Below, piece by piece: positions 18,601 to 26,505 of a stretch of 64,000 nt of DNA. Every line of letters begins with the position of its first letter. The first letter of the stretch is position 1. Source of the DNA: Saprospiraceae bacterium (lineage in GTDB: Bacteria; Bacteroidota; Bacteroidia; Chitinophagales; Saprospiraceae). The notes under the pieces were generated by a model that saw only the letters and a list, made by a program, of their open reading frames with translations, did no database searches and was not told the DNA's origin. The translations under genes and the position numbers were made by a program. The stretch covers positions 310,001 through 374,000 of the forward strand of contig JADJJU010000002.1 of NCBI GenBank assembly GCA_016706365.1, read 5' to 3'.

Positions 18601-19011
18601 TTATTTCCTCTTAGTCATTTCAAATGTTCCTGAATTCGAACCTGAGAGATTTTGCCATATTCCATCTATAAGTTTCCCAGACGGATCAAGGATCGCAGTT
18701 CCCATCAAAGGATTTGGATTTTCACCTCCCACTACATTCGAAACCTGATATTTGAAAGCATTTCCCTTTAATTCCCAAGTTCCCACATTAATTCTTAATT
18801 CGTTGAACCACTGGCCCTCATTGGTGACAGTACCATCTTTTTTCACTAAAAGATTTACATATTGGGGATCGATATCAGGTTTTCCATGGACAGTAATTTC
18901 TCCTTCCCAAAATCCAATGATATCTTCTTTATTATTGCTTTGTACTTTTTCCTGACAAGAAGACAATAACAACAGATTACTAAGAACAAAAACCGAAATT
19001 ATGAATCTCAT
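18601..19011 (-). CDS. Small lipoprotein, tandem paralogue 2 of 3
   Basis: 136 residues from ATG 19011 (MRFIISVFVLSNLLLLSSC, lipobox LSSC). The mature domain closely matches paralogue 1: IIGFWEGEITVHGKPDID, NLLVKKDGTVTNEGQWFN, GTWELKGNAFKYQVSNVVGG, then an almost identical C-terminus. The high similarity also at DNA level (for example the stretches around 18640-18760 against 18170-18290) points to a recent duplication. Same strand and spacing as its neighbours, so likely one transcript read from 19488 downwards. Confidence 0.75.
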   Translation of the reverse strand: MRFIISVFVLSNLLLLSSCQEKVQSNNKEDIIGFWEGEITVHGKPDIDPQYVNLLVKKDGTVTNEGQWFNELRINVGTWELKGNAFKYQVSNVVGGENPNPLMGTAILDPSGKLIDGIWQNLSGSNSGTFEMTKRK

Positions 19012-19074
19012 ATTCAAAGGCCCAATGTAATTGCTAACAAAAGAACATTTCCTAAACAATTGAAACTACATTTT

Positions 19075-19488
19075 TTATTCCCTTTTAACCATTTCGAATC
19101 TCACTGATCCCGTGCCGGAAAGATTTACGATACTTCCTTCCAACCTACCCTGTGTGTCAAATGTTGCAGTTCCAACTTGAGGATTAGGTACATCACCTCC
19201 ATAAACATTGGTTACCTGATATTTAAAAATATCACCCTCTAAATCCCATGTCCCAATATTAATTCTGATATTAGACAGATAACTTCCTTCAGAAGTAAGG
19301 GTTCCATCACTTTTAATCAATAAATTCAAATATTGTGGTTCCAGCTCGGGGCGACCATCAGTAGTGTAAGTTCCTTCCCAGAATCCGACAATATCCACTT
19401 CTGTCTCAACTGTTTTTTTTATCTCACTTTCACAAGCACTCGCTAAAAAAAAACAACTAAGAAGAGATAATAAAAATATTCCTTTCAT
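19075..19488 (-). CDS. Small lipoprotein, tandem paralogue 3 of 3 (most diverged)
   Basis: 137 residues, signal MKGIFLLSLLSCFFLASAC with lipobox ASAC. The same fold pattern as the two downstream copies: VDIVGFWEGTYTTDGRPELE, YLNLLIKSDGTLTSEGS, INIGTWDLEGDIFKYQVTNVYGGDVPNP, NLSGTGSVRFEMVKRE, but with clear divergence, so it is probably the older copy. First gene of the three-gene set. Function unknown. Confidence 0.75.
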   Translation of the reverse strand: MKGIFLLSLLSCFFLASACESEIKKTVETEVDIVGFWEGTYTTDGRPELEPQYLNLLIKSDGTLTSEGSYLSNIRINIGTWDLEGDIFKYQVTNVYGGDVPNPQVGTATFDTQGRLEGSIVNLSGTGSVRFEMVKRE

Positions 19489-20067
19489 GAGATTTGATTT
19501 ATTTAGATTATGGCCCGGGGATTAAAGTAATACAAATGTACCACCTTTAATAATGGTGTCATATATAGAATTATTATATTTTTAACTATAGTTTACTATA
19601 AACCTTATTATTCCCGGAGCCAATGCATTTGCCTATCATTCCGGACTTCAACAGAAAGGTTTTCTGAAAAATGCTTCAACCAAAGAAATCATTCGACCCT
19701 ATGAGGTAGGAACACCGGGATCAAAAACTGTGTTCACTCCTCTGAGTTGTCGCTCTGTAAAGTTTGGTGGCAGTAAATCCGGATCCTGTAAATTTTCAAC
19801 ACATGTGTTGTAGGGGATTTAACCGCCACTAATCAACAGAATCCTCCCCTTCCTCTCATTAAAACTATAGGGAGTACATCCCGGGAAATCAAGTATATTT
19901 TAAAAATAAATATATAGTATTATACACTAGCAATAAGTAAATCATTTAAGTTTGATCTTTACAGCTCACTCAATGCAAGGAACGAATAATTACATAGTAT
20001 CATTATCGGCTAAATCTTATACAGGTTTTCTCATAAAGATTATTAGGATTAATTTTCCTGTTACGAG

Positions 20068-20147
20068 GGGAGGTATATGATTTTTATAGAAGTAAAATGA
20101 ACAGCAAAACATAGAAACCGCCTCCCGAAAAGAAGTGGTTTTTTTTT
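20068..20147 (+). promoter_or_regulatory. Possible transcription-attenuation leader of ilvE
   Basis: A strong ribosome-binding-like GGGAGG (20068-20073) precedes a 7-codon ORF at 20077-20100 reading MIFIEVK, with two Ile codons and one Val codon. A hairpin with a run of nine T follows 14 bp later, 32 bp before the ilvE ATG. CCTCCC at 20121-20126, at the edge of the hairpin stem, is perfectly complementary to the GGGAGG, which could provide an alternative fold. Product-amino-acid codons before a terminator in front of a branched-chain aminotransferase fit attenuation, but the leader is very short. Confidence 0.35.
20115..20147 (+). terminator. Terminator-like hairpin before ilvE
   Basis: Stem AAACCGC (20115-20121) pairs with GTGGTTT (20135-20141) including one G-T wobble, loop of 13 nt, within a T run reaching 20147. 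It lies upstream of a gene rather than after one, which suggests attenuation. Confidence 0.45.
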
Positions 20148-20179
20148 GCCCTTTTTCAATTGTAAAACCGCTGAAGCTT

Positions 20180-21073
20180 ATGTACTATTCTGATGAAACC
20201 GTAGTCTTTCGTGATGGGCAGTTTATACCTGCACGCGATGCAAATACCAGCTTATATGATCAGTCATTGCATTATGGATATGCAGTTTTTGAAGGAATCC
20301 GATCTTATTCCACACAAACAGGAACCAGAATTTTCAAAGCAGAAGATCACTATGAGCGACTTATCCACTCCTGTAAACTACTCCATATTCCATTTAATTA
20401 TGAAGTAACTCAACTGACGGATATTACATATGATTTACTCATGAGAAATGGACTGGATGATGCATATATCAGACCGATGGTCTATTGCCCGCCAAATATG
20501 ACACTGATCAAAGCTCAGACTTCCCATCTTTTTATTGCAGTTTGGAAATGGGGAACTTACCTGGGAGATAATCTGCTTCGATTATGCACTTCAAGTTATA
20601 GAAGACCCAATCCGGATGCCTTCAAGATCGAAGCAAAAGCATCAGGACACTATGTAAATTCTATTCTGGCTACATCAGAAGCCAAGGAAAAAGGATTTGA
20701 TGAAGCATTGTTACTGGATGTCAATGGGTATGTAGCTGAAGGACCGGGAGCTAATCTGTTTTTTGAAAAAGATGGAAATATAGTAACTGCACCTCTTGGT
20801 CATATCCTTCCAGGCATTACCAGAGCTACGACCATAGGCCTTTGCCAACGATATTCTATTCCTTTAGAAGAAAGATATTTCACTATTGATGAGTTGAAAT
20901 CTGCAGACAGCGCATTCTTTTGTGGTACAGCAGCAGAAATTATCGGAATAAAGTCTCTGGACGAGACTATTTTTCCAGCAGAATGGTCTGGCACAAAGGG
21001 AGCTTTTCTGCAAAAAGCATATAAAAAATTAGTACTGGCTCAAGCACTCCCTGCACAATCTGAATCTTATTAA
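20180..21073 (+). CDS. ilvE: Branched-chain amino acid aminotransferase
   Basis: PLP-dependent fold-type IV transaminase, 297 residues from ATG 20180 (MYYSDETVVF), interconverting Val/Leu/Ile and their 2-oxo acids. A start at 20135 would lie inside the terminator-like T run and is rejected. Visible signatures: SLHYGYAVFEGIRSY near 29-43, YIRPMVYCPP near 97, KIEAKASGHYVNSILA near 155 with the PLP lysine, GFDEALLLDVNGYVAEGPGANLFF near 174, and LPGITRATTIGL near 212. D-amino-acid transaminase or ADC lyase share the fold, but the EGIRSY and EGPGANLF sequences favour IlvE. It is convergent with lspA and may be controlled by the leader at 20068-20147. Confidence 0.9.
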   Translation: MYYSDETVVFRDGQFIPARDANTSLYDQSLHYGYAVFEGIRSYSTQTGTRIFKAEDHYERLIHSCKLLHIPFNYEVTQLTDITYDLLMRNGLDDAYIRPMVYCPPNMTLIKAQTSHLFIAVWKWGTYLGDNLLRLCTSSYRRPNPDAFKIEAKASGHYVNSILATSEAKEKGFDEALLLDVNGYVAEGPGANLFFEKDGNIVTAPLGHILPGITRATTIGLCQRYSIPLEERYFTIDELKSADSAFFCGTAAEIIGIKSLDETIFPAEWSGTKGAFLQKAYKKLVLAQALPAQSESY

Positions 21074-21121
21074 ATTACAAACTACGTATAGAAGCCAGAA
21101 ACAATATTTTCAGCTGGCTAA

Positions 21122-21871
21122 TTAAGCTTTAGGTTCTGCAGAGTCATTTCTAAGCTCTTCATGATGATCAATATCTGAAGTTTCCTCACCGATGGACTCC
21201 TGAAGTGCGGGAGTTGTGACTTCAGGCTCTTTTTTAAAGAAGCTCCTCTGAAAAAGTAGTAAAGAAAACACGCCAATAGAAATAGAGGCGTCTGCCAGAT
21301 TGAATACAGGCTTGAAAAACTGAAATCTTTCTCCTCCCCAAAATGGAACCCAGGAAGGAAGAACTGTATCTATCAACGGAAAATAAAACATATCAACAAC
21401 TTTTCCGAACAGAAATCCGGAATATCCTCCACCTTCAGGGAATGCTTCAGCGATTCCCCCATGATAATTGGATTCAGAAAATATCAAACCATAAAAACAG
21501 GAGTCAATAATATTACCCATAGCTCCGGCCATAATGAGGGCAAAACTTACAAGTACACCTGTTTTTGCTTGTTCTTTGATCAGTCTGCTTATGAAATAAA
21601 TTAAAAATCCCACTGCCACCAATCTGAATATACTCAGTGCCAGTTTTCCTGAATCCCCGCCCAGGCTGAGACCGAAAGCCATTCCATTATTTTCTACAAA
21701 ATGGATGTACGCCCATTCCAATCCAAGGATAGGAAAGTCTTCACCATATGTCATATGTGTTTTCACCCAAATTTTCAACCATTGATCCAGGATCAACACC
21801 AGCAGTATAATGCCGGTAACCAGAGTAACTTTTTTGCTCAAAATAGGATTTGTATTATTCACTTTGTTCAA
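21122..21871 (-). CDS. lspA: Lipoprotein signal peptidase (signal peptidase II)
   Basis: Inner-membrane aspartic protease that removes the signal peptide of lipidated prolipoproteins. 249 residues with four transmembrane segments; conserved DQWLKIWV in helix 1, VENNGMAFGL, and the two catalytic aspartates in GNIIDSCFYG and FNLADASISIG. It has the long insertion with GKVVDMFYFPLIDT and PFWGGERFQFF that is usual in Bacteroidota, and a hydrophilic C-terminal tail of about 50 residues. There is no ATG at the N-terminus: TTG 21871 or GTG 21862 must serve. A -7-like element lies at 21874-21881, almost on top of the TTG, which favours the GTG or a nearly leaderless mRNA. It fits the many lipoproteins in this window. 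Confidence 0.92.
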   Translation of the reverse strand: MNKVNNTNPILSKKVTLVTGIILLVLILDQWLKIWVKTHMTYGEDFPILGLEWAYIHFVENNGMAFGLSLGGDSGKLALSIFRLVAVGFLIYFISRLIKEQAKTGVLVSFALIMAGAMGNIIDSCFYGLIFSESNYHGGIAEAFPEGGGYSGFLFGKVVDMFYFPLIDTVLPSWVPFWGGERFQFFKPVFNLADASISIGVFSLLLFQRSFFKKEPEVTTPALQESIGEETSDIDHHEELRNDSAEPKA

Positions 21872-21897
21872 CGCAAAAATACCTGAAGTATTACAAT

Positions 21898-21928
21898 AAA
21901 AAAGTGCGCCTTGTCATAAAGCACACTT
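21898..21928 (-). terminator. Rho-independent terminator after the DksA-like gene
   Basis: On the minus strand AAGTGTGC pairs with GCGCACTT (one G-U wobble) over an 11-nt loop, followed by a T run. It sits between the DksA-like gene and lspA and separates the two transcripts. Confidence 0.65.
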
Positions 21929-21953
21929 CCGATTTATGATTTCAAACAAAAGC

Positions 21954-22331
21954 TTAGTCTACCTGACTCTGCTTTGCTTCAATGCTCAAAGTAGCATGAG
22001 GGACAGCTCTAAGTCTCTCCTTCGATATCAGCTTTCCTGTTACTCTGCAGATGCCGTACACTTTATTTTTTATACGAATCAATGCATTTTCCAGATGTTG
22101 AATGTGTTTCTTCTGGCGATTGGCCATAGTAGTCAATCTCTCATTCTCCGAAGTGCTGATGCCATCATCCAATCCTTTAATTTTACTGTCCGGATTTTCA
22201 GATAGTTCCTGTAATTGAGTCAGATAAAAGATGTGTTGTTCTTTTGCTGATTCAAGCTTTTCATTTATCAAGGCTTCGAATTCAGCCAACTCCTCATCAC
22301 TATATCTTGATCTTTGCAACTCTTCATTCAT
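21954..22331 (-). CDS. TraR/DksA-type transcription factor
   Basis: 125 residues. An N-terminal coiled-coil region (EELAEFEALINEKLESAKEQ...) is followed by the globular end YGICRVTGKLISKERLRAVPHATLS. Only one of the four zinc-finger cysteines of classical DksA remains, which is the usual state in Bacteroidota homologues. DksA-family proteins enter the RNA polymerase secondary channel and modulate initiation, often with ppGpp. The ATG at 22331 is preceded by GGAGGAG, an unusually strong Shine-Dalgarno sequence for this phylum. The gene has its own terminator and lies upstream of lspA. Confidence 0.85.
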   Translation of the reverse strand: MNEELQRSRYSDEELAEFEALINEKLESAKEQHIFYLTQLQELSENPDSKIKGLDDGISTSENERLTTMANRQKKHIQHLENALIRIKNKVYGICRVTGKLISKERLRAVPHATLSIEAKQSQVD

Positions 22332-22499
22332 TTCTCCTCCATTTAAAATTGTACAATAATGTTGACCACCAATTGAAAAAACGCTGCAAATTTAAATAAA
22401 ACGGACATACTTAGTCGCTTTTGAGCAGAATGTTTAATCAAAAGTTAATATAAGTCGGTTAAAATACGAAGCATTCGCTTGAATTTCTCATCAGTTCTA

Positions 22500-22507
22500 T
22501 AATTTTG
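22500..22507 (+). promoter_or_regulatory. Predicted -7 promoter element for the glucosaminidase gene
   Basis: TAATTTTG, exact TAnnTTTG, with a partial -33 CTTG at 22478-22481 (18 bp spacing). It implies a leader of about 100 nt before ATG 22616. Confidence 0.4.
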
Positions 22508-22615
22508 CAGCTTGAAATTTGAATATCAACAAACAAAATTTGGAATTCATGTCCTATTTTGTGGCACGGAATTTGGATTCCAAGCTTTATCGATCTAATA
22601 TACTATTGACGACCC

Positions 22616-23173
22616 ATGAACAACCGACGTATACTATTTGTACTGGCCCTCCTGTGCAGCTTGACTTTAGTGTCAATGAACAGAAGCCCGAAAGCAACTT
22701 TTATTGAAAATTATGCTCCACTTGCTATTCAGGAAATGGAAGAATATGGCATTCCTGCGAGCATAAAGCTTGCCCAGGCAGCCATTGAAACCAATTGGGG
22801 AACAAGTCCCCTCGCTAAAAAAGCAAATAATTACTTTGGAATTAAATGCAAAGAAAACTGGCCCGGAGATACATTTAAGCATATTGATGACGATACAGAT
22901 AAAAAAGGAAATTTAATCCCTTCCTGTTTCCGTGCATATCCTGATATTCCCACCTCCTTTAAAGATCATTCGTCTTTTCTGGCAAACAGAATTTACTACA
23001 AAAATCTTTTCTTACTTGCAAAGGATGATTATATCGGTTGGGCAAAAGGATTGAAAAAAGCCGGGTATGCTACCGATCCTGAATACCATGTAAAACTTAT
23101 AAATCTTATTGAACAATTCGACCTTTACAAATATGACCAACATGTTATGGTGACAAAGCCTAAGCGAAACTAA
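22616..23173 (+). CDS. Exported glucosaminidase-domain peptidoglycan hydrolase
   Basis: 185 residues. A hydrophobic N-terminal signal (ILFVLALLCSLTLVSM) leads into one glucosaminidase domain of the FlgJ/LytG type: YGIPASIKLAQAAIETNWGTSPLAKKANNYFGIKC carries the catalytic Glu (AAIETNWG), followed by FRAYPDIPTSFKDHSSFL and GLKKAGYATDPEYHVKLINLI. It should cleave the GlcNAc-MurNAc bond of peptidoglycan during wall remodelling. There is no LysM or other binding domain. The stop overlaps the stop of convergent pdxA by four bases. Confidence 0.9.
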   Translation: MNNRRILFVLALLCSLTLVSMNRSPKATFIENYAPLAIQEMEEYGIPASIKLAQAAIETNWGTSPLAKKANNYFGIKCKENWPGDTFKHIDDDTDKKGNLIPSCFRAYPDIPTSFKDHSSFLANRIYYKNLFLLAKDDYIGWAKGLKKAGYATDPEYHVKLINLIEQFDLYKYDQHVMVTKPKRN

Positions 23174-24246
23174 TCAATTGGTAAAGAAGTCTCGTCCGCT
23201 TTTTCAGATTCCAGCTCTACCCGCTGCACAGCATTTGAAGTCATTTCATAGTATTCTTTGCGATTCCTCACCATGTCTACGGCAAGAAACAACGCTTTTC
23301 TAAAGGATTCAGGATCTGCCATATTTTTACCTGCAATATCATAAGCTGTTCCATGATCAGGTGAGGTTCGGATGACCGGTAATCCTGCAGTAAAATTAAC
23401 CCCGGATGAGAAGTTTAAGGCTTTGAATGGTGCCAGGCCCTGATCATGATACATGGCCAGGATGCCGTCATACTTATTAAATTTGCTACTTCCAAAGAAA
23501 CCATCAGCAGGAAATGGGCCATTGACCAAAAGTCCGGATTTTTTCGCTTCGGCAATTGCAGGCTTAATAATTTCATCGTCTTCTGAGCCGATCAATCCTT
23601 CATCTCCGGCATGTGGATTTAATCCCAAGACCGCAATTGTTGGCCTTTCTATTCCAAAATCTACGATCAGCGTTTTATGCAGCAAATTTATTTTATGCAG
23701 AAGTAATTCAGTTGTGATGGCAGCTGCTACAGCAGAAATAGGAATATGCTCCGTAACCAAACCCACCTTCAAAGTATCTCCCACCATCAGCATTAATGGT
23801 GAATGTGCGCCAAACTGGTCTGCTAAATATTCTGTATGTCCGATATGTCCGAATCCGGCTAAATGCATTGCATTTTTATTGATGGGTCCGGTTACGATAG
23901 CATCAATGAATCCCTGCTTCAAGTCTTCTACGGCCTTTTCAATAGAAAGCAGAGCATATTTGCCCCCGGTCGAATTCGCTTTTCCCAAAGAAATTGATAC
24001 GTTTTCCTGCCAGCAATTTACGATGTTCAATTTATCAGCCGCGAGGCGATCAGCAGCGCGTAAATTTTGATATTGAAAATCCTCCAACTGTACAATATTG
24101 CGGTGATAAGATACTACCTTGGATGAACCATACACTACCGGCGTACAAACATCCAGAATCCTGCGATCAGCCAGTGTTTTTAAAATTACCTCCAATCCGA
24201 TTCCATTGATATCCCCTACCGTAATACCGATTCTAACGTTCTCCAT
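23170..24246 (-). CDS. pdxA: 4-hydroxythreonine-4-phosphate dehydrogenase
   Basis: Pyridoxal-phosphate biosynthesis enzyme (DXP-dependent route); oxidises 4-phosphohydroxy-threonine with NAD and yields 3-amino-2-oxopropyl phosphate. About 358 residues from ATG 24246 (MENVRIGITVGDINGIGLEV); ATG 24258 is an alternative. Metal ligands and active-site sequences are visible: GHTEYLADQFG, LGLNPHAGDEGLIGSEDDEII, AMYHDQGLAPFKAL and RTSPDHGTAYDIAGKN. The C-terminus has a short hydrophilic extension. Its product supplies PLP for enzymes such as IlvE at 20.2 kb. It converges on the glucosaminidase gene. Confidence 0.94.
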   Translation of the reverse strand: MENVRIGITVGDINGIGLEVILKTLADRRILDVCTPVVYGSSKVVSYHRNIVQLEDFQYQNLRAADRLAADKLNIVNCWQENVSISLGKANSTGGKYALLSIEKAVEDLKQGFIDAIVTGPINKNAMHLAGFGHIGHTEYLADQFGAHSPLMLMVGDTLKVGLVTEHIPISAVAAAITTELLLHKINLLHKTLIVDFGIERPTIAVLGLNPHAGDEGLIGSEDDEIIKPAIAEAKKSGLLVNGPFPADGFFGSSKFNKYDGILAMYHDQGLAPFKALNFSSGVNFTAGLPVIRTSPDHGTAYDIAGKNMADPESFRKALFLAVDMVRNRKEYYEMTSNAVQRVELESEKADETSLPID

Positions 24247-24394
24247 GATGTTCTTCATTGTGTTTAGCAGCGTGCAAGTTACTGTAAATTTTATAATACA
24301 GGAATAGACCATTGGGAATGAGGAATGCCCTGAAATAAATTGGAATAATTTAAATGAAAAACTGTTTCCACAATATTGGAAACCCTGAATATAC

Positions 24395-24808
24395 TCAGAG
24401 GTATTTCTTCAAAAAATCAACACATCCAAGAACTTCGATCTCAGAATAATAAAAATCATTTTTGTCCTCAGTTATAATCACTTTACAATCAGAATACAGA
24501 GCTGAATAATATTTTATTCCGTCTTCAAAATCATGTACCGCAGGATTTTGAATAGCTTGTTGAACGACCCTGGAATCTGTGTTAGTGATTTTAATTTTTG
24601 AAATTAACAGGTTAATCTTTTCCTTGGCAAGTTGTGTTCCGCTTTTCTTCTCAGCAAAATAAAATGCAATTGCCAAACAAATCGGACTGGTAAATACTTC
24701 AAAGCGCGGATGATCACAGAGGCTGAGTACTCTGGAAGAGTAACTGAATATCGGAAACTCTTTATTCAGTACACTTACAAGAACATTCACATCCAGAAAT
24801 ATTTTCAT
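24395..24808 (-). CDS. PIN-domain toxin (VapC-like ribonuclease)
   Basis: 137 residues, a complete PIN domain. The acidic metal-binding residues are in place: Asp6 in IFLDVNVL, Glu53 in FAEKKSG, Asp96 in HDFEDGIKYYSA and Asp115 in ITEDKNDF. PIN toxins cleave RNA, often tRNA or rRNA. The start ATG overlaps the stop of the upstream gene (ATGA), which encodes a DUF6364-type antitoxin, so this is a type II toxin-antitoxin pair with translational coupling. The toxin frame is fully intact in this sequence while the antitoxin frame is broken by one base. Confidence 0.85.
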   Translation of the reverse strand: MKIFLDVNVLVSVLNKEFPIFSYSSRVLSLCDHPRFEVFTSPICLAIAFYFAEKKSGTQLAKEKINLLISKIKITNTDSRVVQQAIQNPAVHDFEDGIKYYSALYSDCKVIITEDKNDFYYSEIEVLGCVDFLKKYL

Positions 24809-25061
24809 TTGCGGGAATCGTAAAAGTCTTTCATGAGTGATTTGCGGGATCTCGGCTTAGTGCTGTACTCTGCCTGACCATCTGCGATGTCATTGACCCA
24901 GTCAGAAACCGGCAGCTCATCCAGCGTCTTATAATTACCGGAAGTGATCTGCCTGTATAAAAACTCAGTAAGCCTTGACAAGCTGATATTCTGTGAAGCA
25001 GCATAGGCTTTGCTTTGTCAATTACTTGCTTATCAAAAGCAAGCGTAATCCGGGAATCCAT
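24805..25061 (-). CDS. DUF6364-like antitoxin, frameshifted in this sequence
   Basis: Reading from ATG 25061 gives MDSRITLAFDKQVIDKAK; the frame then shifts. One extra base near 25007-25010 (for example GCC for Ala after AAAGCAAAG) restores YAASQNISLSRLTEFL, then LDELPVSDWVNDIADG and a C-terminus KSLMKDFYDSRK ending in TGA that overlaps the toxin ATG. The joined product is 85 residues. The N-terminal half resembles a ribbon-helix-helix DNA-binding domain and the C-terminal half would wrap the toxin; both are inferences from the family. Without the antitoxin an active PIN toxin should be harmful, so sequence error is the likeliest reason for the break. Confidence 0.75.
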
Positions 25062-25071
25062 AATTGTAATT

Positions 25072-25101
25072 TTATACGTCAAGAAATAAATTCTTATACG
25101 T
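25072..25101. repeat. Pair of TTATACGT direct repeats upstream of the TA operon
   Basis: TTATACGT occurs at 25072-25079 and again at 25094-25101, 22 bp apart, that is two helical turns, just upstream of the antitoxin ATG (25061, minus strand). Each copy contains an almost palindromic TATACGTA-like core. The position fits an operator for autoregulation by the antitoxin. Inference only. Confidence 0.4.
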
Positions 25102-25158
25102 AAACTATTTTCCTTACCCCTTAGTTCCAATCAAAACAATTAGGACTAAATTTTGCGC

Positions 25159-26355
25159 TTAGCGTTCAAGAAAACTTACAGTTCCGCCCACCCAGTCGTG
25201 GTCTTCATTGTATCTCACACCAATCATAACACCTTTTGAGAGGCGGGTAAGATTGGCAGCTAAAACCGGATTTTCATCGCCCGGTGGCCAAATGTACATG
25301 AGCCGGATTTCACATTTTACCAATCCATTTGGGGCCTGAATTACTGGTTCATATACCACTTTACGCTGCATAATATAATCTTTACGTTCAGCAGCCGGAA
25401 TTGCCTCTATATCAGCAGCTGAAACATCAAAGATTACACCTTGCCCTGAAAAGGAAAACAAAGGCTTGAGCACCCATTGATCCAAATCTTGAGGGATAGA
25501 ATCAAAATCGCTCAAAAATTTTGTTTGAGGAACGAATGGACTGTTGAGGAATGGCATTGTATATTTTGATAATCTGAAAAACCAGTTTGGATGTTCTGCC
25601 CACTCAACATCCCATGGCTGAGTAAGATCCACACCTGGAGTAAAATCTTCCTGCTTCTCAAGATCATCAAAAATTACACGATTATAAAATCGTTTGATCC
25701 TGGTTTTGACACCATCTCTGTCATAAAAAATCTGATTTCCTTCAGCCCATATTTTAGAAAGGCAAACGGGTCTGACACCCAGCCATTTCTCAATTACATA
25801 AAAGTCAATATTTGTCTTTTGGATTTCAGGGCGAATCTCAAGCAGCACCACTTCTTCCTTCCGATGCCCGGCCAAAATAGCTCTGGAAAGTAAATTCAGA
25901 TAAGCCTGATGATCCTCACATTCAATCAAAAATTCGAAGCCTTTTGGAATTTCGAAATGTTTTCTAAACATATCAGCTACCAGTGCTTGCCAGCCAAACA
26001 AAGAAGGAAATCCCTGAAATTCTATCAATTGGGGAATCAATTCTCCCTGTTCATCTCTGCAAATGGCAAAATCAACACATAAAAAAAGTGGATGAGCATC
26101 CTCATTTGGAACTCTAAGATGATCTGGAATGGCTCCTTCTGTAATGGCCTTAATATCAGGTCGTTTGACCACATCAATAATGGATTTTCCGGCTTCAATC
26201 AATCTTTGCTTCAGTACAGCCGGAACGAATACAGGTGTCTCGGCAACGCGAAACAGTATTTCCTTATTCACTTCGTCCTCTATTCCTTTTAAAAATTGCT
26301 GATACTTTTCTTTAGTAAACCCGGCATTATAGCGCTCACGTATCTCTTTAATCAC
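25159..26355 (-). CDS. ATP-grasp-like protein of unknown function
   Basis: 398 residues, soluble, no signal peptide. I do not recognise a named family. The C-terminal third has features of an ATP-grasp ligase: WVLKPLFSFSGQGVIF (candidate nucleotide-binding Lys and glycine-rich loop), then VVYEPVIQ and CEIRLMYIWP and GGTVSFLER at the end. The N-terminal half contains VDFAICRDEQGELIPQLIEFQGFPSLFGWQ, reminiscent of the glutathionylspermidine-synthase-like ATP-grasp group. A role in joining a carboxylate to an amine is therefore possible. It stands alone between the TA pair and a divergent acetyltransferase. Confidence 0.7.
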   Translation of the reverse strand: MIKEIRERYNAGFTKEKYQQFLKGIEDEVNKEILFRVAETPVFVPAVLKQRLIEAGKSIIDVVKRPDIKAITEGAIPDHLRVPNEDAHPLFLCVDFAICRDEQGELIPQLIEFQGFPSLFGWQALVADMFRKHFEIPKGFEFLIECEDHQAYLNLLSRAILAGHRKEEVVLLEIRPEIQKTNIDFYVIEKWLGVRPVCLSKIWAEGNQIFYDRDGVKTRIKRFYNRVIFDDLEKQEDFTPGVDLTQPWDVEWAEHPNWFFRLSKYTMPFLNSPFVPQTKFLSDFDSIPQDLDQWVLKPLFSFSGQGVIFDVSAADIEAIPAAERKDYIMQRKVVYEPVIQAPNGLVKCEIRLMYIWPPGDENPVLAANLTRLSKGVMIGVRYNEDHDWVGGTVSFLER

Positions 26356-26505
26356 AAGGCAAATATTTGTTTAAGTTAAGTAGCTCAATGATAATTAATA
26401 TCAGGCAAGGAAAATCAATTTTCATTGGAAAAAATTTGAAATGTCCGATCTTAGATTTCCATTTCAAAAGCAATTATCTTCACCTTTTTATTATTATTCT
26501 TACTA

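Larger units (their letters stand above)
19489..20179. other. Intergenic region with a possible gene remnant and the ilvE leader
   Basis: About 690 bp without a confident gene. Between 19592 and 19813 the plus strand has 73 open codons with no ATG (reading IIPGANAFAYHSG... to a TAG). The minus strand of the same stretch also reads protein-like (DPDLLPPNFTERQLRGV) but has internal stops. This looks like the tail of a decayed gene; I cannot name it. From 19810 to 20060 I see only AT-rich sequence. From 20068 to 20147 lies the possible ilvE attenuator described separately. Confidence 0.35.

Noticed and set aside
21093..21119. AGCCAG/CTGGCT hairpin between convergent ilvE and lspA
   Set aside because: Six-base stem with a 15-nt loop and no T run on either strand; too weak to call a terminator.
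21954..22331. Loss of zinc-finger cysteines in the DksA-like protein as an anomaly
   Set aside because: Reduced-cysteine forms are usual for the Bacteroidota members of this family.
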